DNA of 64,000 bases. Source: Novosphingobium profundi (GTDB lineage Bacteria; Pseudomonadota; Alphaproteobacteria; Sphingomonadales; Sphingomonadaceae). The stretch is taken from positions 434,001 through 498,000 of the forward strand of contig NZ_JAIVLF010000005.1 in NCBI RefSeq assembly GCF_020524485.1, given 5' to 3'. Each line of letters starts with the position of its first letter. The stretch's first letter is position 1. The notes below the pieces were generated by a model. The model searched no databases, was not told the DNA's origin, and saw only the letters and a program-made list of their open reading frames with translations. Positions 1-9,029 of this stretch are shown one piece after another. A program made the translations under genes and the position numbers.

Positions 1-2325
1 GTAATTGCCGTTCACGACCTGGCTCACGCCGAAATCGACGCCGACCGAGAGCAGCGAGATCGCCTCGTCCTCGGAAAGCTGCTTGGCCGTCATCAGGAAG
101 CGCCGCGCCTTGCGGAAGGCATCGCGCATGGCCTCGTCGAGCGAGGACTTCTTGTAAACCTCACTCTGCGCGTCCGCGCCCAGTTCCTTGAGGTAATCGG
201 GGTGCGAAAAGCCCATGATGACCCACTCGGTCTCGGTCTCGATCAGCGGGTAATCGACATCGCGCAGCTGCTCCATGACGCCTTGCGCCTTGTGGTGCAC
301 GACCTGGATCAGCGCGGTCATCGAGCATTCAATGGCCGTGCCACATAGCTCGCTGTCACCTTGCGAGGCGTGCGGATCGCCCAGCGAAAGGAGCCCGCCC
401 TCGACCTGTACCGGCAGGAACACGCGTGCGCCCGGCCCCGTGCGCCAGTTGTCGAGATTGCCGCCGAAGCTGGACGGTGGCACGGAATCGACAAGGCCGT
501 TGTGGTTGGGCGCCACTGCGATCACGCCGAAGTGCGGCCGGATCGGGATCTCGACGTTGCGCAGCACATCGAAGTTCTTCTCGATCGTCGCCGGATCGAC
601 CGGCACGCCCGGATAATCGTAGCGCGGGTGCACGACACCGGCCGGGTCGGTCTGCTCGGTCCAGCGGTAGGAATAGACTGCGTGGGCCGTGGGTGGACGC
701 ATGCCGCCTGCTTCCACCTCGTAGATGGTGATGACCTCGCGCTGCTTGGGCTCGGTCAGAAGGTCCTGGTAGTGGAAGCCCCAATAGGTCGCCGCGTTCG
801 AGCCGAAGGACTTGCCCGCAAAGCGCGGATTCCCGCTGGGCCGGGGCTTCAGATCGAGGATGCGCACCTCGATCAGATCGCCCGGCATCGCGCCTTCGAT
901 GGCGATGGGGCCCGTGCAGATATGAACGCCGAAACCCTCGCCAGGACCACGCCCGAGCGCCGAGGCGTCCATCGGCCCGGCGCCGCGCCGGTTGACCGCC
1001 TTGCCCTGCACGTCCCAATGGAACACGCTTTCCGCACCGCCATCGCCTTCGACCATGCGTTCGGCATCGTCGTTGGCGTGGTGAGTCAGAGTCTCGAGGG
1101 TCACGAAGTCACCCGAGCGGATGGAGAGCGCCGGTTTCAGGTCCTTGCTCAAAAAACCCCAGTGCACCGTCTCAGGCGATGCGGGAAGGTGGTGGTGGCG
1201 CACCTGCTCGCCTTCGGGATGGGGGCTGTAGGGCGCGCCGACCTTCGGACCGCCCGGCGCTGCCTCCGCAATGTCCGGGGCTTCCGCATCAGTGGCATCT
1301 TCGCTCTCGGCAGGTTCGTTCTCGGCCTTGGCGGCAGGTGCCTCCCCGCGTGCAGGTTTGCCGCGGCGCAGGAGCTCGACCGCCTCGTTTTCCTGCGGCT
1401 GGCCCTTGCGGTACTCACGCGGCGAGATGCCGTACTGCTCGCGAAAGGCCCGGCTGAACGAGGCGGAATCGTTGAAGCCCCATTCGAACAGGATGTCCGA
1501 GATCGACTTCTGGACGTGCAGTGGGCTGCGCAGGTCGAGGCGGCAGCGCTCCAGCCTTCGCACCTTCACGTAATGGCCGAAACTGTCGTTGATCGATTCA
1601 AACAGCTTCTGGAGGTAGCGCGGCGAAATGCCGTGCTCGGCTGCGACCTGCTGGTAGTTGAGATCAGGATCGGACAGGCGGATCTCGATGGTCTGGAAGA
1701 TCCGCTCCAAGAGGGCCGCGCGCATACCCGCCGCCCCGCCCAGCGCCTTGGGCGGCGCGTTGTCGAGCAGGCTGGTGACGAGGAACTCAGGGAAGGCCAG
1801 CTCCACCGGGCGCGCCTGGTCAGTGGTGATCTCGTTGATGGTGTCGGCCAGCGAGCGCAGCATGCCGGCAAAGACGCGCGCGGTCCCCGTGTCGGTCGCG
1901 ATCTGGCGCGGCGCAGCGCCGACCGGGGTCTTGAGCCGCGCGGTCAGTTCGCTGTGGGGCACCTGCACGATGAGCGTGCGGTTGTCGCCTGCAAAGGAGA
2001 GCTGCACCGGCACATCGCCCTGCCCGCAGATCAGTTCGCCATCGGAAAGGCGCAGTTCCTGCTTGGCATCGCGCATCGTCGCGCTGCCATCCAGCAGCAG
2101 CGCTACCCAGTAAGTCTGAGGCTGATCGCGAAAATCGATGGTCCAGGTCTGCTGGGTCCCGGTCACACGGATGAAGCTGATGCCCGTGCTCGACTTGAAC
2201 TGGATCAGCTCCCCATAGAGCGTCGCCTCGTCGGCCTCATCGAGCGTTAGCGAAAGGCGTTTCAAGGCAAAGCGCCAGGCATCGCGGCGCTGTTCCTTGG
2301 GATAGACATTTGTCGTTATGCGCAA
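1..2325 (-). CDS. AraC-type regulator fused to acetamidase/formamidase (3' end cut by window)
   Basis: One uninterrupted frame of 775 codons, read codon by codon with no stop, joins two full domains. Residues 1-210 resemble an AraC ligand-binding region. Residues about 215-308 are an AraC/XylS double helix-turn-helix ending in the typical GISPREYRKG. Residues about 309-375 form an Ala/Glu/Pro-rich linker. From about 377 (HHHLPASPETVHWG) to the edge is an FmdA-type amidase, which in the family hydrolyses formamide or short amides to ammonia and acid. Only a few C-terminal residues should be missing. The start is probably TTG at 2325, because the next upstream in-frame stop is a TGA near 2388 and no ATG or GTG lies between; the ribosome site is weak. 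It follows an M20 hydrolase after 133 bp and may have its own promoter. The fusion is seen directly; its function as a self-sensing regulator-enzyme is inference. Confidence 0.9.
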   Translation of the reverse strand, partial: MRITTNVYPKEQRRDAWRFALKRLSLTLDEADEATLYGELIQFKSSTGISFIRVTGTQQTWTIDFRDQPQTYWVALLLDGSATMRDAKQELRLSDGELICGQGDVPVQLSFAGDNRTLIVQVPHSELTARLKTPVGAAPRQIATDTGTARVFAGMLRSLADTINEITTDQARPVELAFPEFLVTSLLDNAPPKALGGAAGMRAALLERIFQTIEIRLSDPDLNYQQVAAEHGISPRYLQKLFESINDSFGHYVKVRRLERCRLDLRSPLHVQKSISDILFEWGFNDSASFSRAFREQYGISPREYRKGQPQENEAVELLRRGKPARGEAPAAKAENEPAESEDATDAEAPDIAEAAPGGPKVGAPYSPHPEGEQVRHHHLPASPETVHWGFLSKDLKPALSIRSGDFVTLETLTHHANDDAERMVEGDGGAESVFHWDVQGKAVNRRGAGPMDASALGRGPGEGFGVHICTGPIAIEGAMPGDLIEVRILDLKPRPSGNPRFAGKSFGSNAATYWGFHYQDLLTEPKQREVITIYEVEAGGMRPPTAHAVYSYRWTEQTDPAGVVHPRYDYPGVPVDPATIEKNFDVLRNVEIPIRPHFGVIAVAPNHNGLVDSVPPSSFGGNLDNWRTGPGARVFLPVQVEGGLLSLGDPHASQGDSELCGTAIECSMTALIQVVHHKAQGVMEQLRDVDYPLIETETEWVIMGFSHPDYLKELGADAQSEVYKKSSLDEAMRDAFRKARRFLMTAKQLSEDEAISLLSVGVDFGVSQVVNGNY

Positions 2326-2458
2326 GGAATTTCCACCCGTTATCCTGCTATCTGCACGGGGGCGGCCGGAGCCTTCGCTCCACCCTCATCCGCCACCGCG
2401 CCCGCATGGCTAGCGCGCCCTTCCCATTACGGCAAGTACCCAGACAAAAGCGCAGGGA

Positions 2459-3859
2459 TCAGCTCTCGAACGGGGTCTCGGCGCTGCCATAGACGCTGGT
2501 CGGACCATCGTCGCCCGGAGCTTCGCCGCGTCCGCAGACAGCAAGCATGGTGAGCGCGTAGACAAGCGCGCTGGAGGCCATGTCGTCAGGGGTCGGGCGC
2601 CAACGCGGCATCCCTGTCGTCACCGCCGGAATACGATGCATGTTGAAGACGTTATGGTCGCGCCACATGCTCGAATAGACCGGATGGGCCACCTCCAGCG
2701 GGGCACCACGCGCCAGCCGGGTCGCGGCATCGACAGCGCCCGAGAGAGCGGCGACTTCGCGTTCGGCGGCCTCGAAACCGTGGCGCACGACGACCGGCTC
2801 GACATCGAAACTCTCGACATCGACGCTGCGCATGGCCGCCATGATCCCGTGCATGGCCTCGGCCGCCTTCTGGCGCGGGTTGAGGCCGACCTCGATGTAG
2901 AGCGCGCAGATCTCGGTGCCCGCACCGAAGTCGGTGGGCATGCCGCCGCGCACCGAGGCGATCTGCACCTTGGGCGCGACCTCGCCGCTCGCGGTGCGCA
3001 GGACCGAGTTCGCCTCCCACGTGAGGCCCCAGGCATGCAGCGCCTCGATCACCGGACCAAGGCGGTAGATCGGGTTGGGGTGGGCCGTGGCCAGGCGCGG
3101 CGCTTCTAGGATCGGTGTGAACATGCCCTGCCCATAGATCCGCACCCGAAAGACCGCATAGCCCGAGCCCTGCCAGGTGAGGCCGAAGTCGGTGCCTTCC
3201 GCCGCAATGGCGTAATCGGGCGCTACGCCGCCGTGGTGGAACAGGTAGTGGGCGCCGATGTCCTTGCCCATGTAGTCGATGCCGGAAAATTCCTCGATCG
3301 GTTCAGGGCCAATCTCGCCCGGGCATGCGGTCAGCCAGGTCTTTCCGGCAAGCCCGATGCCCGCCTTCTTCAGCGCCTTCGCCGCGATCAGGAAGCAGGA
3401 CATGGGCCCCCGGTCGTTGGAAATGGGAAAGCCGCGCAGGCATCCCTCCTCGTCGAGCCAGCACTTCGTCCACTCAGGGTCGGCCATCGTGCTCTCGCGG
3501 TAGCGGAAGCGGTCCTGCTCGGCGATGCCGCTCGGGCTCTCGGTGTCGAGATGGGCGGTGAAGAGCAGGTTCGCGCCCGGCGCGGTGCCGCCGTATTCAC
3601 CGATCACGTTGGGTCGTTCGGGCACGGCGCCGACCTTGCGCGGCTTGAAGCCTTCCCGGCCCATCCAGTCGTGGACGAACTCGGCCGCCGCCAGTTCCTC
3701 GCGCGAACGGCTGGGAATATTGCCCAACTCCAGCGCCAGGGCGACCAGTTCGTCGGTGTCGATCGCGGCGGCAATCGCCTCGCGCTCCTCCTCGCTCACC
3801 GCGTAAGGCGCAGCGGCAGGATCAGCGAAGATGGGGGCACAGGCAGGAATATCGGCCAC
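2459..3859 (-). CDS. M20-family metallohydrolase
   Basis: A 466-residue protein of the M20 (ArgE/DapE/amidohydrolase) clan, which cleaves amide or N-carbamoyl bonds with two metal ions. The first metal-ligand pair is H103-x-D105 in LLFTAHLDTESPSG. The next conserved stretch is SNDRGPM, and the acidic PGEIGPEP segment stands where the usual catalytic glutamates lie. The dimerisation lid is recognisable in the middle (VRGGMPTDFGAG) and a His-rich end (RDHNVFNMHRIP) matches the last ligand region. It sits 41 bp after the MFS gene in one minus-strand operon with RutA/RutB-like enzymes. It may therefore hydrolyse a ureido- or amide intermediate of the same route. Peptidase versus amidohydrolase cannot be told from sequence alone. 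Confidence 0.85.
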   Translation of the reverse strand: MADIPACAPIFADPAAAPYAVSEEEREAIAAAIDTDELVALALELGNIPSRSREELAAAEFVHDWMGREGFKPRKVGAVPERPNVIGEYGGTAPGANLLFTAHLDTESPSGIAEQDRFRYRESTMADPEWTKCWLDEEGCLRGFPISNDRGPMSCFLIAAKALKKAGIGLAGKTWLTACPGEIGPEPIEEFSGIDYMGKDIGAHYLFHHGGVAPDYAIAAEGTDFGLTWQGSGYAVFRVRIYGQGMFTPILEAPRLATAHPNPIYRLGPVIEALHAWGLTWEANSVLRTASGEVAPKVQIASVRGGMPTDFGAGTEICALYIEVGLNPRQKAAEAMHGIMAAMRSVDVESFDVEPVVVRHGFEAAEREVAALSGAVDAATRLARGAPLEVAHPVYSSMWRDHNVFNMHRIPAVTTGMPRWRPTPDDMASSALVYALTMLAVCGRGEAPGDDGPTSVYGSAETPFES

Positions 3860-3900
3860 GAAAGATCCTTGTCTTGTAAGGTGTTGCCGGAGGTAAGGCG

Positions 3901-5157
3901 TCAGTGGGATGGCACGGGCATGGCGTCCGGGGAAGTGCCCTCTACTTCGCCATAGCGCGGCAGCAGCAGGAGCAGCACCGCGCCGCCCGCAAGCGCCGCA
4001 CCTACACCCAGGAGCGCCGGGCGATAGGAATGGACGTTATCAAAGACGAGGTCGAGCAGGATCGGGGTGATGCCCTGTGCGGCGATCACCGCCGAGTACA
4101 TGGCCCCGATGATCGAGCCGAAGTGGCGCACCCCGAAATAGCGCGCGATGTAATAGGGGAGCGCTCCGTACTGCGCCCCCATGCCCACGCCCAGCAGCAA
4201 TCCGGCGAAGAGCAGCACCGGAGTTCCCACCCCGAATTCCAGGAGCGCGAGGCCGCCGATGGCAAGGCCGTACATCGGCACCGCGACACGCGGGGTCTGG
4301 ATCTTGTCCATGACCCGCCCGGTCACGACTTGCCAGCCCGAGGTCGCGAGCGCAAAGACGCTGACCACCGCAGTGCCCGTCGCGACAGAAACGCCCCGGT
4401 CCCCCAGGATCGGCACGACGTGGCTGAAGATCGCGGTCGTCCCACCAGCCCCTGCGGCAACCGCCAGAAGAACCAGCCAGAATGCGGGAAGCCTGGCAGC
4501 CTCGGCCAGCGTCAGACCTTCGCGCGGGGCCTCTTCCTGCGCCGCGCTCGCGCTTGCAACCCGGTCGCGCAGGAACAGTACGAGGAGCGGGAAGGCCAGT
4601 AGCAGGACGAAGGCGGCGATCCCCAGATACCCTGCGCGCCAGCCCCAAGCGCCGACGAGAACGGCGGCCAGCACCGGCATGATGACCGATCCGATCCCGC
4701 AGCCTCCGCCCGCGCTGATGCCCAGCGCCGTGCCCCGGTTGCTTTCGAACCAGTCGGCCACCACCTTCTGGTAGATCGGCGTCCCGGCCATCGCGCTGAA
4801 GACCGAGAGTACGGCAAAGGTCGCGTAGAACTGGATCAGACTGCCGCTCGTCAGCGCCAGCGCGGCGATGGAGAGAGCCAGTCCGACCACACCCGTCAGC
4901 AGGGTACGGCGCGCGCCGTGCGCGTCGACATGGCGCCCGATGATCGGGTAACTGACCGCACCCACGACCGCGAGAATGCCGAGCACGCCCGAAATGCTCG
5001 CGCGCGACCATCCGAAGGTCTCGGACAAGGGCACCAGAAACAGGCCGAAGACGGCGTGAACCGCAGGCGTCACGCTGACCGCATTGCCCAGCGTGCAGGC
5101 GAACAGGACAGGTGTGCGTCCCGCTACGGCGGAGGGATCTCGCGGGGTCATCGGCAA
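3901..5157 (-). CDS. MFS transporter
   Basis: A 418-residue integral membrane protein with about twelve hydrophobic segments, typical of the major facilitator superfamily (oxalate/formate antiporter or monocarboxylate-type subgroup by general look, for example FGWSRASISGVLGILAVVGA near the N terminus). It lies between the RutB-like hydrolase (71 bp upstream) and the M20 hydrolase (41 bp downstream), same strand. The likely role is uptake of the operon's substrate across the inner membrane. The start MPMTPRD was kept because the hydrophobic region begins about 15 residues later. Substrate unknown. Confidence 0.85.
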   Translation of the reverse strand: MPMTPRDPSAVAGRTPVLFACTLGNAVSVTPAVHAVFGLFLVPLSETFGWSRASISGVLGILAVVGAVSYPIIGRHVDAHGARRTLLTGVVGLALSIAALALTSGSLIQFYATFAVLSVFSAMAGTPIYQKVVADWFESNRGTALGISAGGGCGIGSVIMPVLAAVLVGAWGWRAGYLGIAAFVLLLAFPLLVLFLRDRVASASAAQEEAPREGLTLAEAARLPAFWLVLLAVAAGAGGTTAIFSHVVPILGDRGVSVATGTAVVSVFALATSGWQVVTGRVMDKIQTPRVAVPMYGLAIGGLALLEFGVGTPVLLFAGLLLGVGMGAQYGALPYYIARYFGVRHFGSIIGAMYSAVIAAQGITPILLDLVFDNVHSYRPALLGVGAALAGGAVLLLLLPRYGEVEGTSPDAMPVPSH

Positions 5158-5227
5158 GCACCTTTCCTGAAAATGTCTCGGGAGGCTGGCCGGGCGTGCC
5201 GCTGTGCAAGGCCCGGCCCGCCGCGCA

Positions 5228-5878
5228 TCAGGCCAGCGCCTCGTGCACGGCCGCGCTCGTGGTCAGAAGACCGATGTTCTGCGCCAGCACGTCGAGCGTA
5301 CTGGCGTGCAGATGCTCCTCGTAAGCCACGCAGGCATCGCTCACGAGGAACACGTTGTAGCCCTTATGAAAGGCCGTACGCGCGGTGCTGTCGACGCAGC
5401 ACTCGGTAGTCATGCCGCTCATCAGCAGCGTGTCGATGCCGCGGGCGCGCAGCTGCGCATCGAGATCGGTTCCGTGAAAGCTGTCGAAGAGCAGCTTTTC
5501 GATCTCGATGTCCCCCGCTTGCGGGGCCACGCGGTAATAGTCCGCCCCGCCGCCCTCGGCCCGGCAGATCGCCTCACCGCCCGGCATCCCGCGCCGGACC
5601 ATCAGGGTCTTGAGCGCATCGCTGTCGGTTTCCGGGCGCGTCACCACGCGCATGAAGGCAACCGTGCCGCCTGCACGGCGCATATCCGCGATCAGATCCT
5701 CGATCCGATCAATGGTCGTCGCGATCGGCGCGAAGTCGCTGCAGAACGTGCCTGCTACGCCTTCGGGCGAGGCAAAATCGACCTGGATGTCGACGACGAC
5801 GAGCGCCGTCTTTGCCGGATCGATCATGCCTGCAAGATCAGGGCCCGCAACGTGGGGCAGATCGGCCACTTCAGGCAT
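5228..5878 (-). CDS. RutB-like cysteine hydrolase (isochorismatase superfamily)
   Basis: A 216-residue hydrolase with the full catalytic set of the isochorismatase-like amidohydrolases: D30 in ALVVVDIQ, K128 in IEIEKLLFDSF, and the nucleophile C161 in TTECCVDST. Its start overlaps the end of the RutA-like gene by 8 bp, so the two are translationally coupled. In the E. coli rut pathway RutB hydrolyses the ureidoacrylate peracid made by RutA. The same partnership is inferred here, although the actual substrate may be another ring-cleavage product. A second hydrolase of this family is encoded at 9029-9703. Family call firm, pathway role moderate. Confidence 0.85.
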   Translation of the reverse strand: MPEVADLPHVAGPDLAGMIDPAKTALVVVDIQVDFASPEGVAGTFCSDFAPIATTIDRIEDLIADMRRAGGTVAFMRVVTRPETDSDALKTLMVRRGMPGGEAICRAEGGGADYYRVAPQAGDIEIEKLLFDSFHGTDLDAQLRARGIDTLLMSGMTTECCVDSTARTAFHKGYNVFLVSDACVAYEEHLHASTLDVLAQNIGLLTTSAAVHEALA

Positions 5879-6995
5879 TCGAGCCGACCGCGATCTTGCC
5901 CGGGAAGCGCTCTCGCAGGACAGGCAGGACTTCCTTGCCGAACTTGGGTATCCCGGTGACGTAGTCGTCGAAGATCAGCATCAGGCCATCGGTCCCGGCC
6001 ACCTCGAACAGCTCGGTCAGCTGCGCTGCAACTGTCTCGGAGGAGCCCGCGATGTGCGCCGACATGAAGCTGGAGCGCGCCTTGCGGGTGAAGTCGTTTT
6101 CCTTGCCGATTTCATTATCGAGGAACCCGTAGGCGCGCATCATGCCTTCCAGCGCGCCTTCGTCGAACCCGTCGGCGTAGTGCTTCGCCTTGGCCTGCGC
6201 CTCCTCGTCGGTTTCGCCCAGCACGATGGTCATCATCGAATAGGTGCGCACGAAACGCCCGATGCTGGCGGCATCCTCCTTGGCGTCCTTGCTGGCCTGC
6301 GCCAGTTGCTCGGCATCGCCGCCCGACAGGAAGATCGCGTCCATCTCCTCGGAGGTGAAGCGCATGCCCTTCTTGGACGAGCCTGCGCACACGAGAAATG
6401 GGCGCTTCTGCGGCTTGGGCCAGGACTGGCAGTCCTCAAGCTTGACGTAGGTGCCGTCCATCGTGACCGAATTCTCGGCCCACAGGCGCTTGATCGCAGT
6501 GACCCATTCCTTGGCGAGATCGTAGCGCGCGTCGTGGTCCACGCCTTCGGGCCAGGCCCCCATCTGCGAGAACTCGCCCTTGTAGGAGCCGGTGACGACG
6601 TTGAGCCCGGCGCGTCCGCCCGAAATCTGGTCGAGCGTTGCGATCATCTTGGCAACAACGCCCGGGTTCTGGAGCAGGGTATGAACCGTGCCCCAGGTCT
6701 TCACCCGGCTGGTCGCCTCGGCAAGACCGGCAATGGTCATCACCGAATCGAGCGAACTGTCCCAGTGGTGCGTCTCACCGCCGTAGCCGCGGTACTTGGC
6801 CATCGCCATGATGAAGTCGAACCCGGCCTCCTCGGCCAGTACACCGCATTGGCGGCAGTAATCGTAGGAGCCGTCGATCTCGGGCTTGTTCTTCGAGATG
6901 ATCCAGCCGCCGTTGGCGATCGGCAGGAAAATCCCGAGATCCTTGCCGCCCGTATCGGAAGGCACGCCGAATTGGGTCGGTTGCAGTTCAGCCAT
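5871..6995 (-). CDS. RutA-like FMN-dependent monooxygenase (LLM class)
   Basis: A 374-residue bacterial-luciferase-like flavin monooxygenase. The N terminus DLGIFLPIANGGWIIS, the DFIMAMAKYRGYGG segment, the DQISGGRAGLNVVTG phosphate-binding region and LIFDDYVTGI near the end all parallel E. coli RutA. RutA uses reduced FMN and oxygen to open the uracil ring. ATG at 6995 was preferred over the GTG one codon earlier. The gene lies 37 bp after the ribokinase and overlaps the RutB-like gene. No rutC-F homologue or flavin reductase is seen in the window, so the reductase partner must be elsewhere. Pyrimidine monooxygenase is the closest match I can name; a related heterocycle is equally possible. 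Confidence 0.85.
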   Translation of the reverse strand: MAELQPTQFGVPSDTGGKDLGIFLPIANGGWIISKNKPEIDGSYDYCRQCGVLAEEAGFDFIMAMAKYRGYGGETHHWDSSLDSVMTIAGLAEATSRVKTWGTVHTLLQNPGVVAKMIATLDQISGGRAGLNVVTGSYKGEFSQMGAWPEGVDHDARYDLAKEWVTAIKRLWAENSVTMDGTYVKLEDCQSWPKPQKRPFLVCAGSSKKGMRFTSEEMDAIFLSGGDAEQLAQASKDAKEDAASIGRFVRTYSMMTIVLGETDEEAQAKAKHYADGFDEGALEGMMRAYGFLDNEIGKENDFTRKARSSFMSAHIAGSSETVAAQLTELFEVAGTDGLMLIFDDYVTGIPKFGKEVLPVLRERFPGKIAVGSNA

Positions 6996-7031
6996 CACTT
7001 TGTCCCATCGTCTCTCTCGTGTCTCGCCCCA

Positions 7032-7994
7032 TCAAGGTAGGATGGCGGCCGACCGGTTCTTGATTGGCAGCGCATGTTCTGTTGCCGGTTCGGAAAGCAG
7101 GTCGGAAACCACCGCGCGCGAGGGCATCGAGGGCGCGGCCCCATGCGAAAGCGTGGAGAGCGCCGCCGCCGCGCAGGCGAAGGGAACCGCCTGTTCGAGC
7201 GTGCGCCCCTCGTCAAGCAGCGCGGCCAGCGCCCCGCAGAAACAGTCGCCCGCGCCCACCGTGTCGACCGGCTGCACCGGGATCGAGGGCACATGGACAA
7301 GGCTCCCCTGGCGCACGATCAAGGCGCCTGCCGCGCCCAGCGTCACGATCGCGGCCTGATCCTCGCGGCAGAACAGCGTGCGCGTGCGTGTCGCCAGCGC
7401 CGCCATCTCGACGTCCTCGCCCGGCAACGGCGCGCTGACCTGCGCGGCTGGCGCGTAGACGTCGAGTTCGGGACGGTTAAGGACAAGGATATCAACGTGC
7501 GCGAACAGCGCCTTGGCCTCGACCAGGGCGGGCGCGGTGTTGAGGATCCGCAGCGCCCGACTCTCGGCCAGAAGCGAGGCGAGCGCCGGGACCGGCACCT
7601 CGAGCTGCGAGAGCAGCACCCCGCTCTCCACCGGCGCGCAGCCTTCCAGCCGCGCATTGGCACCCGAGACGACGATGATCTGGTTCTCGCCCAGCGCATC
7701 GACCGCGATGTAGGCGGTGCCGGTCGCCTCGCCGGGAAGCGTGCGAATACCCGCGACGTCGATGCCTTCCATGGCCAGACGCTGGACCATCCATTTGCCC
7801 GAGTCGTCCTCGCCGACCGCGCCCACGAAGTGGACCTGCGCCCCCATGCGGGCCGCGGCCACGCCCTGGTTGGCGCCCTTGCCCCCCGGCAGGCGGGCGG
7901 TGGCTTCGGCCAGAACCGTTTCGCCCGGCAGCGGCAGGCGCTGGAGCGAGGTGATGATATCAATGTTGATCGAACCGACGATGTGAACAGCCAA
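7032..7994 (-). CDS. rbsK: Ribokinase (PfkB family)
   Basis: A PfkB-type sugar kinase of 320 residues. The N terminus VHIVGSINIDI, the ARLPGGKGANQGVAAARMGA motif and the C-terminal signature DTVGAGDCFCGALAALL with the catalytic Asp are all present. It would phosphorylate D-ribose or a related sugar with ATP in the cytoplasm. The proposed start is TTG at 7994, because it places the conserved beta strand at residue 2-3 and gives the family's usual length of about 310. An ATG at 8072 would add 26 poorly conserved residues. It is the first gene of the minus-strand catabolic operon. Its presence hints that the operon handles a nucleoside or ribosylated compound. It is divergent from the SDR gene at 8199. 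Confidence 0.85.
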   Translation of the reverse strand: MAVHIVGSINIDIITSLQRLPLPGETVLAEATARLPGGKGANQGVAAARMGAQVHFVGAVGEDDSGKWMVQRLAMEGIDVAGIRTLPGEATGTAYIAVDALGENQIIVVSGANARLEGCAPVESGVLLSQLEVPVPALASLLAESRALRILNTAPALVEAKALFAHVDILVLNRPELDVYAPAAQVSAPLPGEDVEMAALATRTRTLFCREDQAAIVTLGAAGALIVRQGSLVHVPSIPVQPVDTVGAGDCFCGALAALLDEGRTLEQAVPFACAAAALSTLSHGAAPSMPSRAVVSDLLSEPATEHALPIKNRSAAILP

Positions 7995-8198
7995 GTGCGC
8001 GCCCCGTCCCGTTACCCAAAAAACCTTGCCGAAAATGCCGCGAATGGCATTGCAGCCCGACTGGTGCAGCATGGGTTGCGCGCGCTGGTCAAGCGTGGGC
8101 ACGGGCGGTGCGCCCTCGCACAAGATTTGCGGGCGCCAGCGCAAAGAGGATGCACAGGGCCACTACCTAGTCTCAGCGCCAACAAGGAGACCTCAGAC

Positions 8199-9029
8199 AT
8201 GACGAACTGGCTTATCACGGGCATCGGCGGCGGGCTTGGCCGCGAACTGGCAAAAGCCGCCCTCGCGCGCGGGGACACGGTCGTGGGCCTTACCCGCAAG
8301 CGGGAGGATGCAGAGCTGACCGCCCTCGCACCCGAGCGCATGCACATCGTCCAGGTCAATCTCGCCGACGAAGCCTCGGTCGAAGCGGCCGTCGCGCGCG
8401 CGCAGATCCTCACCGGCGGCATCGACCGGCTGGTCAACAACGCCGGATACGGCCTTGTCGGGGCAATCGAGGAAGTCTCCATCGAAGAGGCCCGCGCGCT
8501 CTTCGAAATCAATGTCTTCGGCGCCCTGCGCATGATCCGCGCCGTGCTGCCTGCGATGCGCGCGCAAAAGCGCGGCCACATCGTCAACGTGACCTCGGTC
8601 AGCGGCCACGCGCCCTGGGCCGGAACCGGCATCTACGGAGCCAGCAAGTACGCTCTTGAATGCATCGGGCAGACGCTTGCCCAGGAGGTCGCTCCCATGA
8701 ACATCGGCGTCACCAACGTCGCACCGGGCGGCATGCGCACCGAGTTTGCAAGCGGCAGCCTCACCATCGCCGCGCGCGACATTGCCGAATACGACGAGGT
8801 CGCCCACTTCGCCCGCCGCTCGCTGACCGAGAATGCGGGCACGGAAGCAGGCGATCCCGCACGCGCTGCGCAAGCGATCCTGGAAGCGCTCGATGCCCCA
8901 GAGCCGCCGCTGCATCTGCTTCTGGGCGAGGATGCGCTGCATTACGCGAGCGACCAGCACGCCCGCGTCGCGCAAGACATGCAGACCTGGGAAACGCTCG
9001 CGCGCTCCATCGCCTTCGCCAAGGCCTGA
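8199..9029 (+). CDS. Short-chain dehydrogenase/reductase
   Basis: A 276-residue classical SDR. It has a GIGGGLG cofactor loop at the N terminus, NNAGYG in the central sheet, and a catalytic Ser (NVTSVSG) and YGASK (Tyr-x3-Lys). The start at 8199 follows an AAGGAGA ribosome site at 8184-8190 with 8-bp spacing; longer open frames upstream are not coding. The stop overlaps the start of the next gene (TGATG), so it is coupled to the cysteine hydrolase. The sequence resembles the SDRs often annotated as oxidoreductases acting on alcohols or ketones. The substrate cannot be inferred beyond the catabolic context. Confidence 0.87.
   Translation: MTNWLITGIGGGLGRELAKAALARGDTVVGLTRKREDAELTALAPERMHIVQVNLADEASVEAAVARAQILTGGIDRLVNNAGYGLVGAIEEVSIEEARALFEINVFGALRMIRAVLPAMRAQKRGHIVNVTSVSGHAPWAGTGIYGASKYALECIGQTLAQEVAPMNIGVTNVAPGGMRTEFASGSLTIAARDIAEYDEVAHFARRSLTENAGTEAGDPARAAQAILEALDAPEPPLHLLLGEDALHYASDQHARVAQDMQTWETLARSIAFAKA

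Noticed and set aside
361..2250. A plus-strand open frame of 629 codons
   Set aside because: It lies exactly antisense to the AraC-amidase fusion; its product is Arg/His/Gly-rich with no domain, as expected for GC-rich mirror frames.
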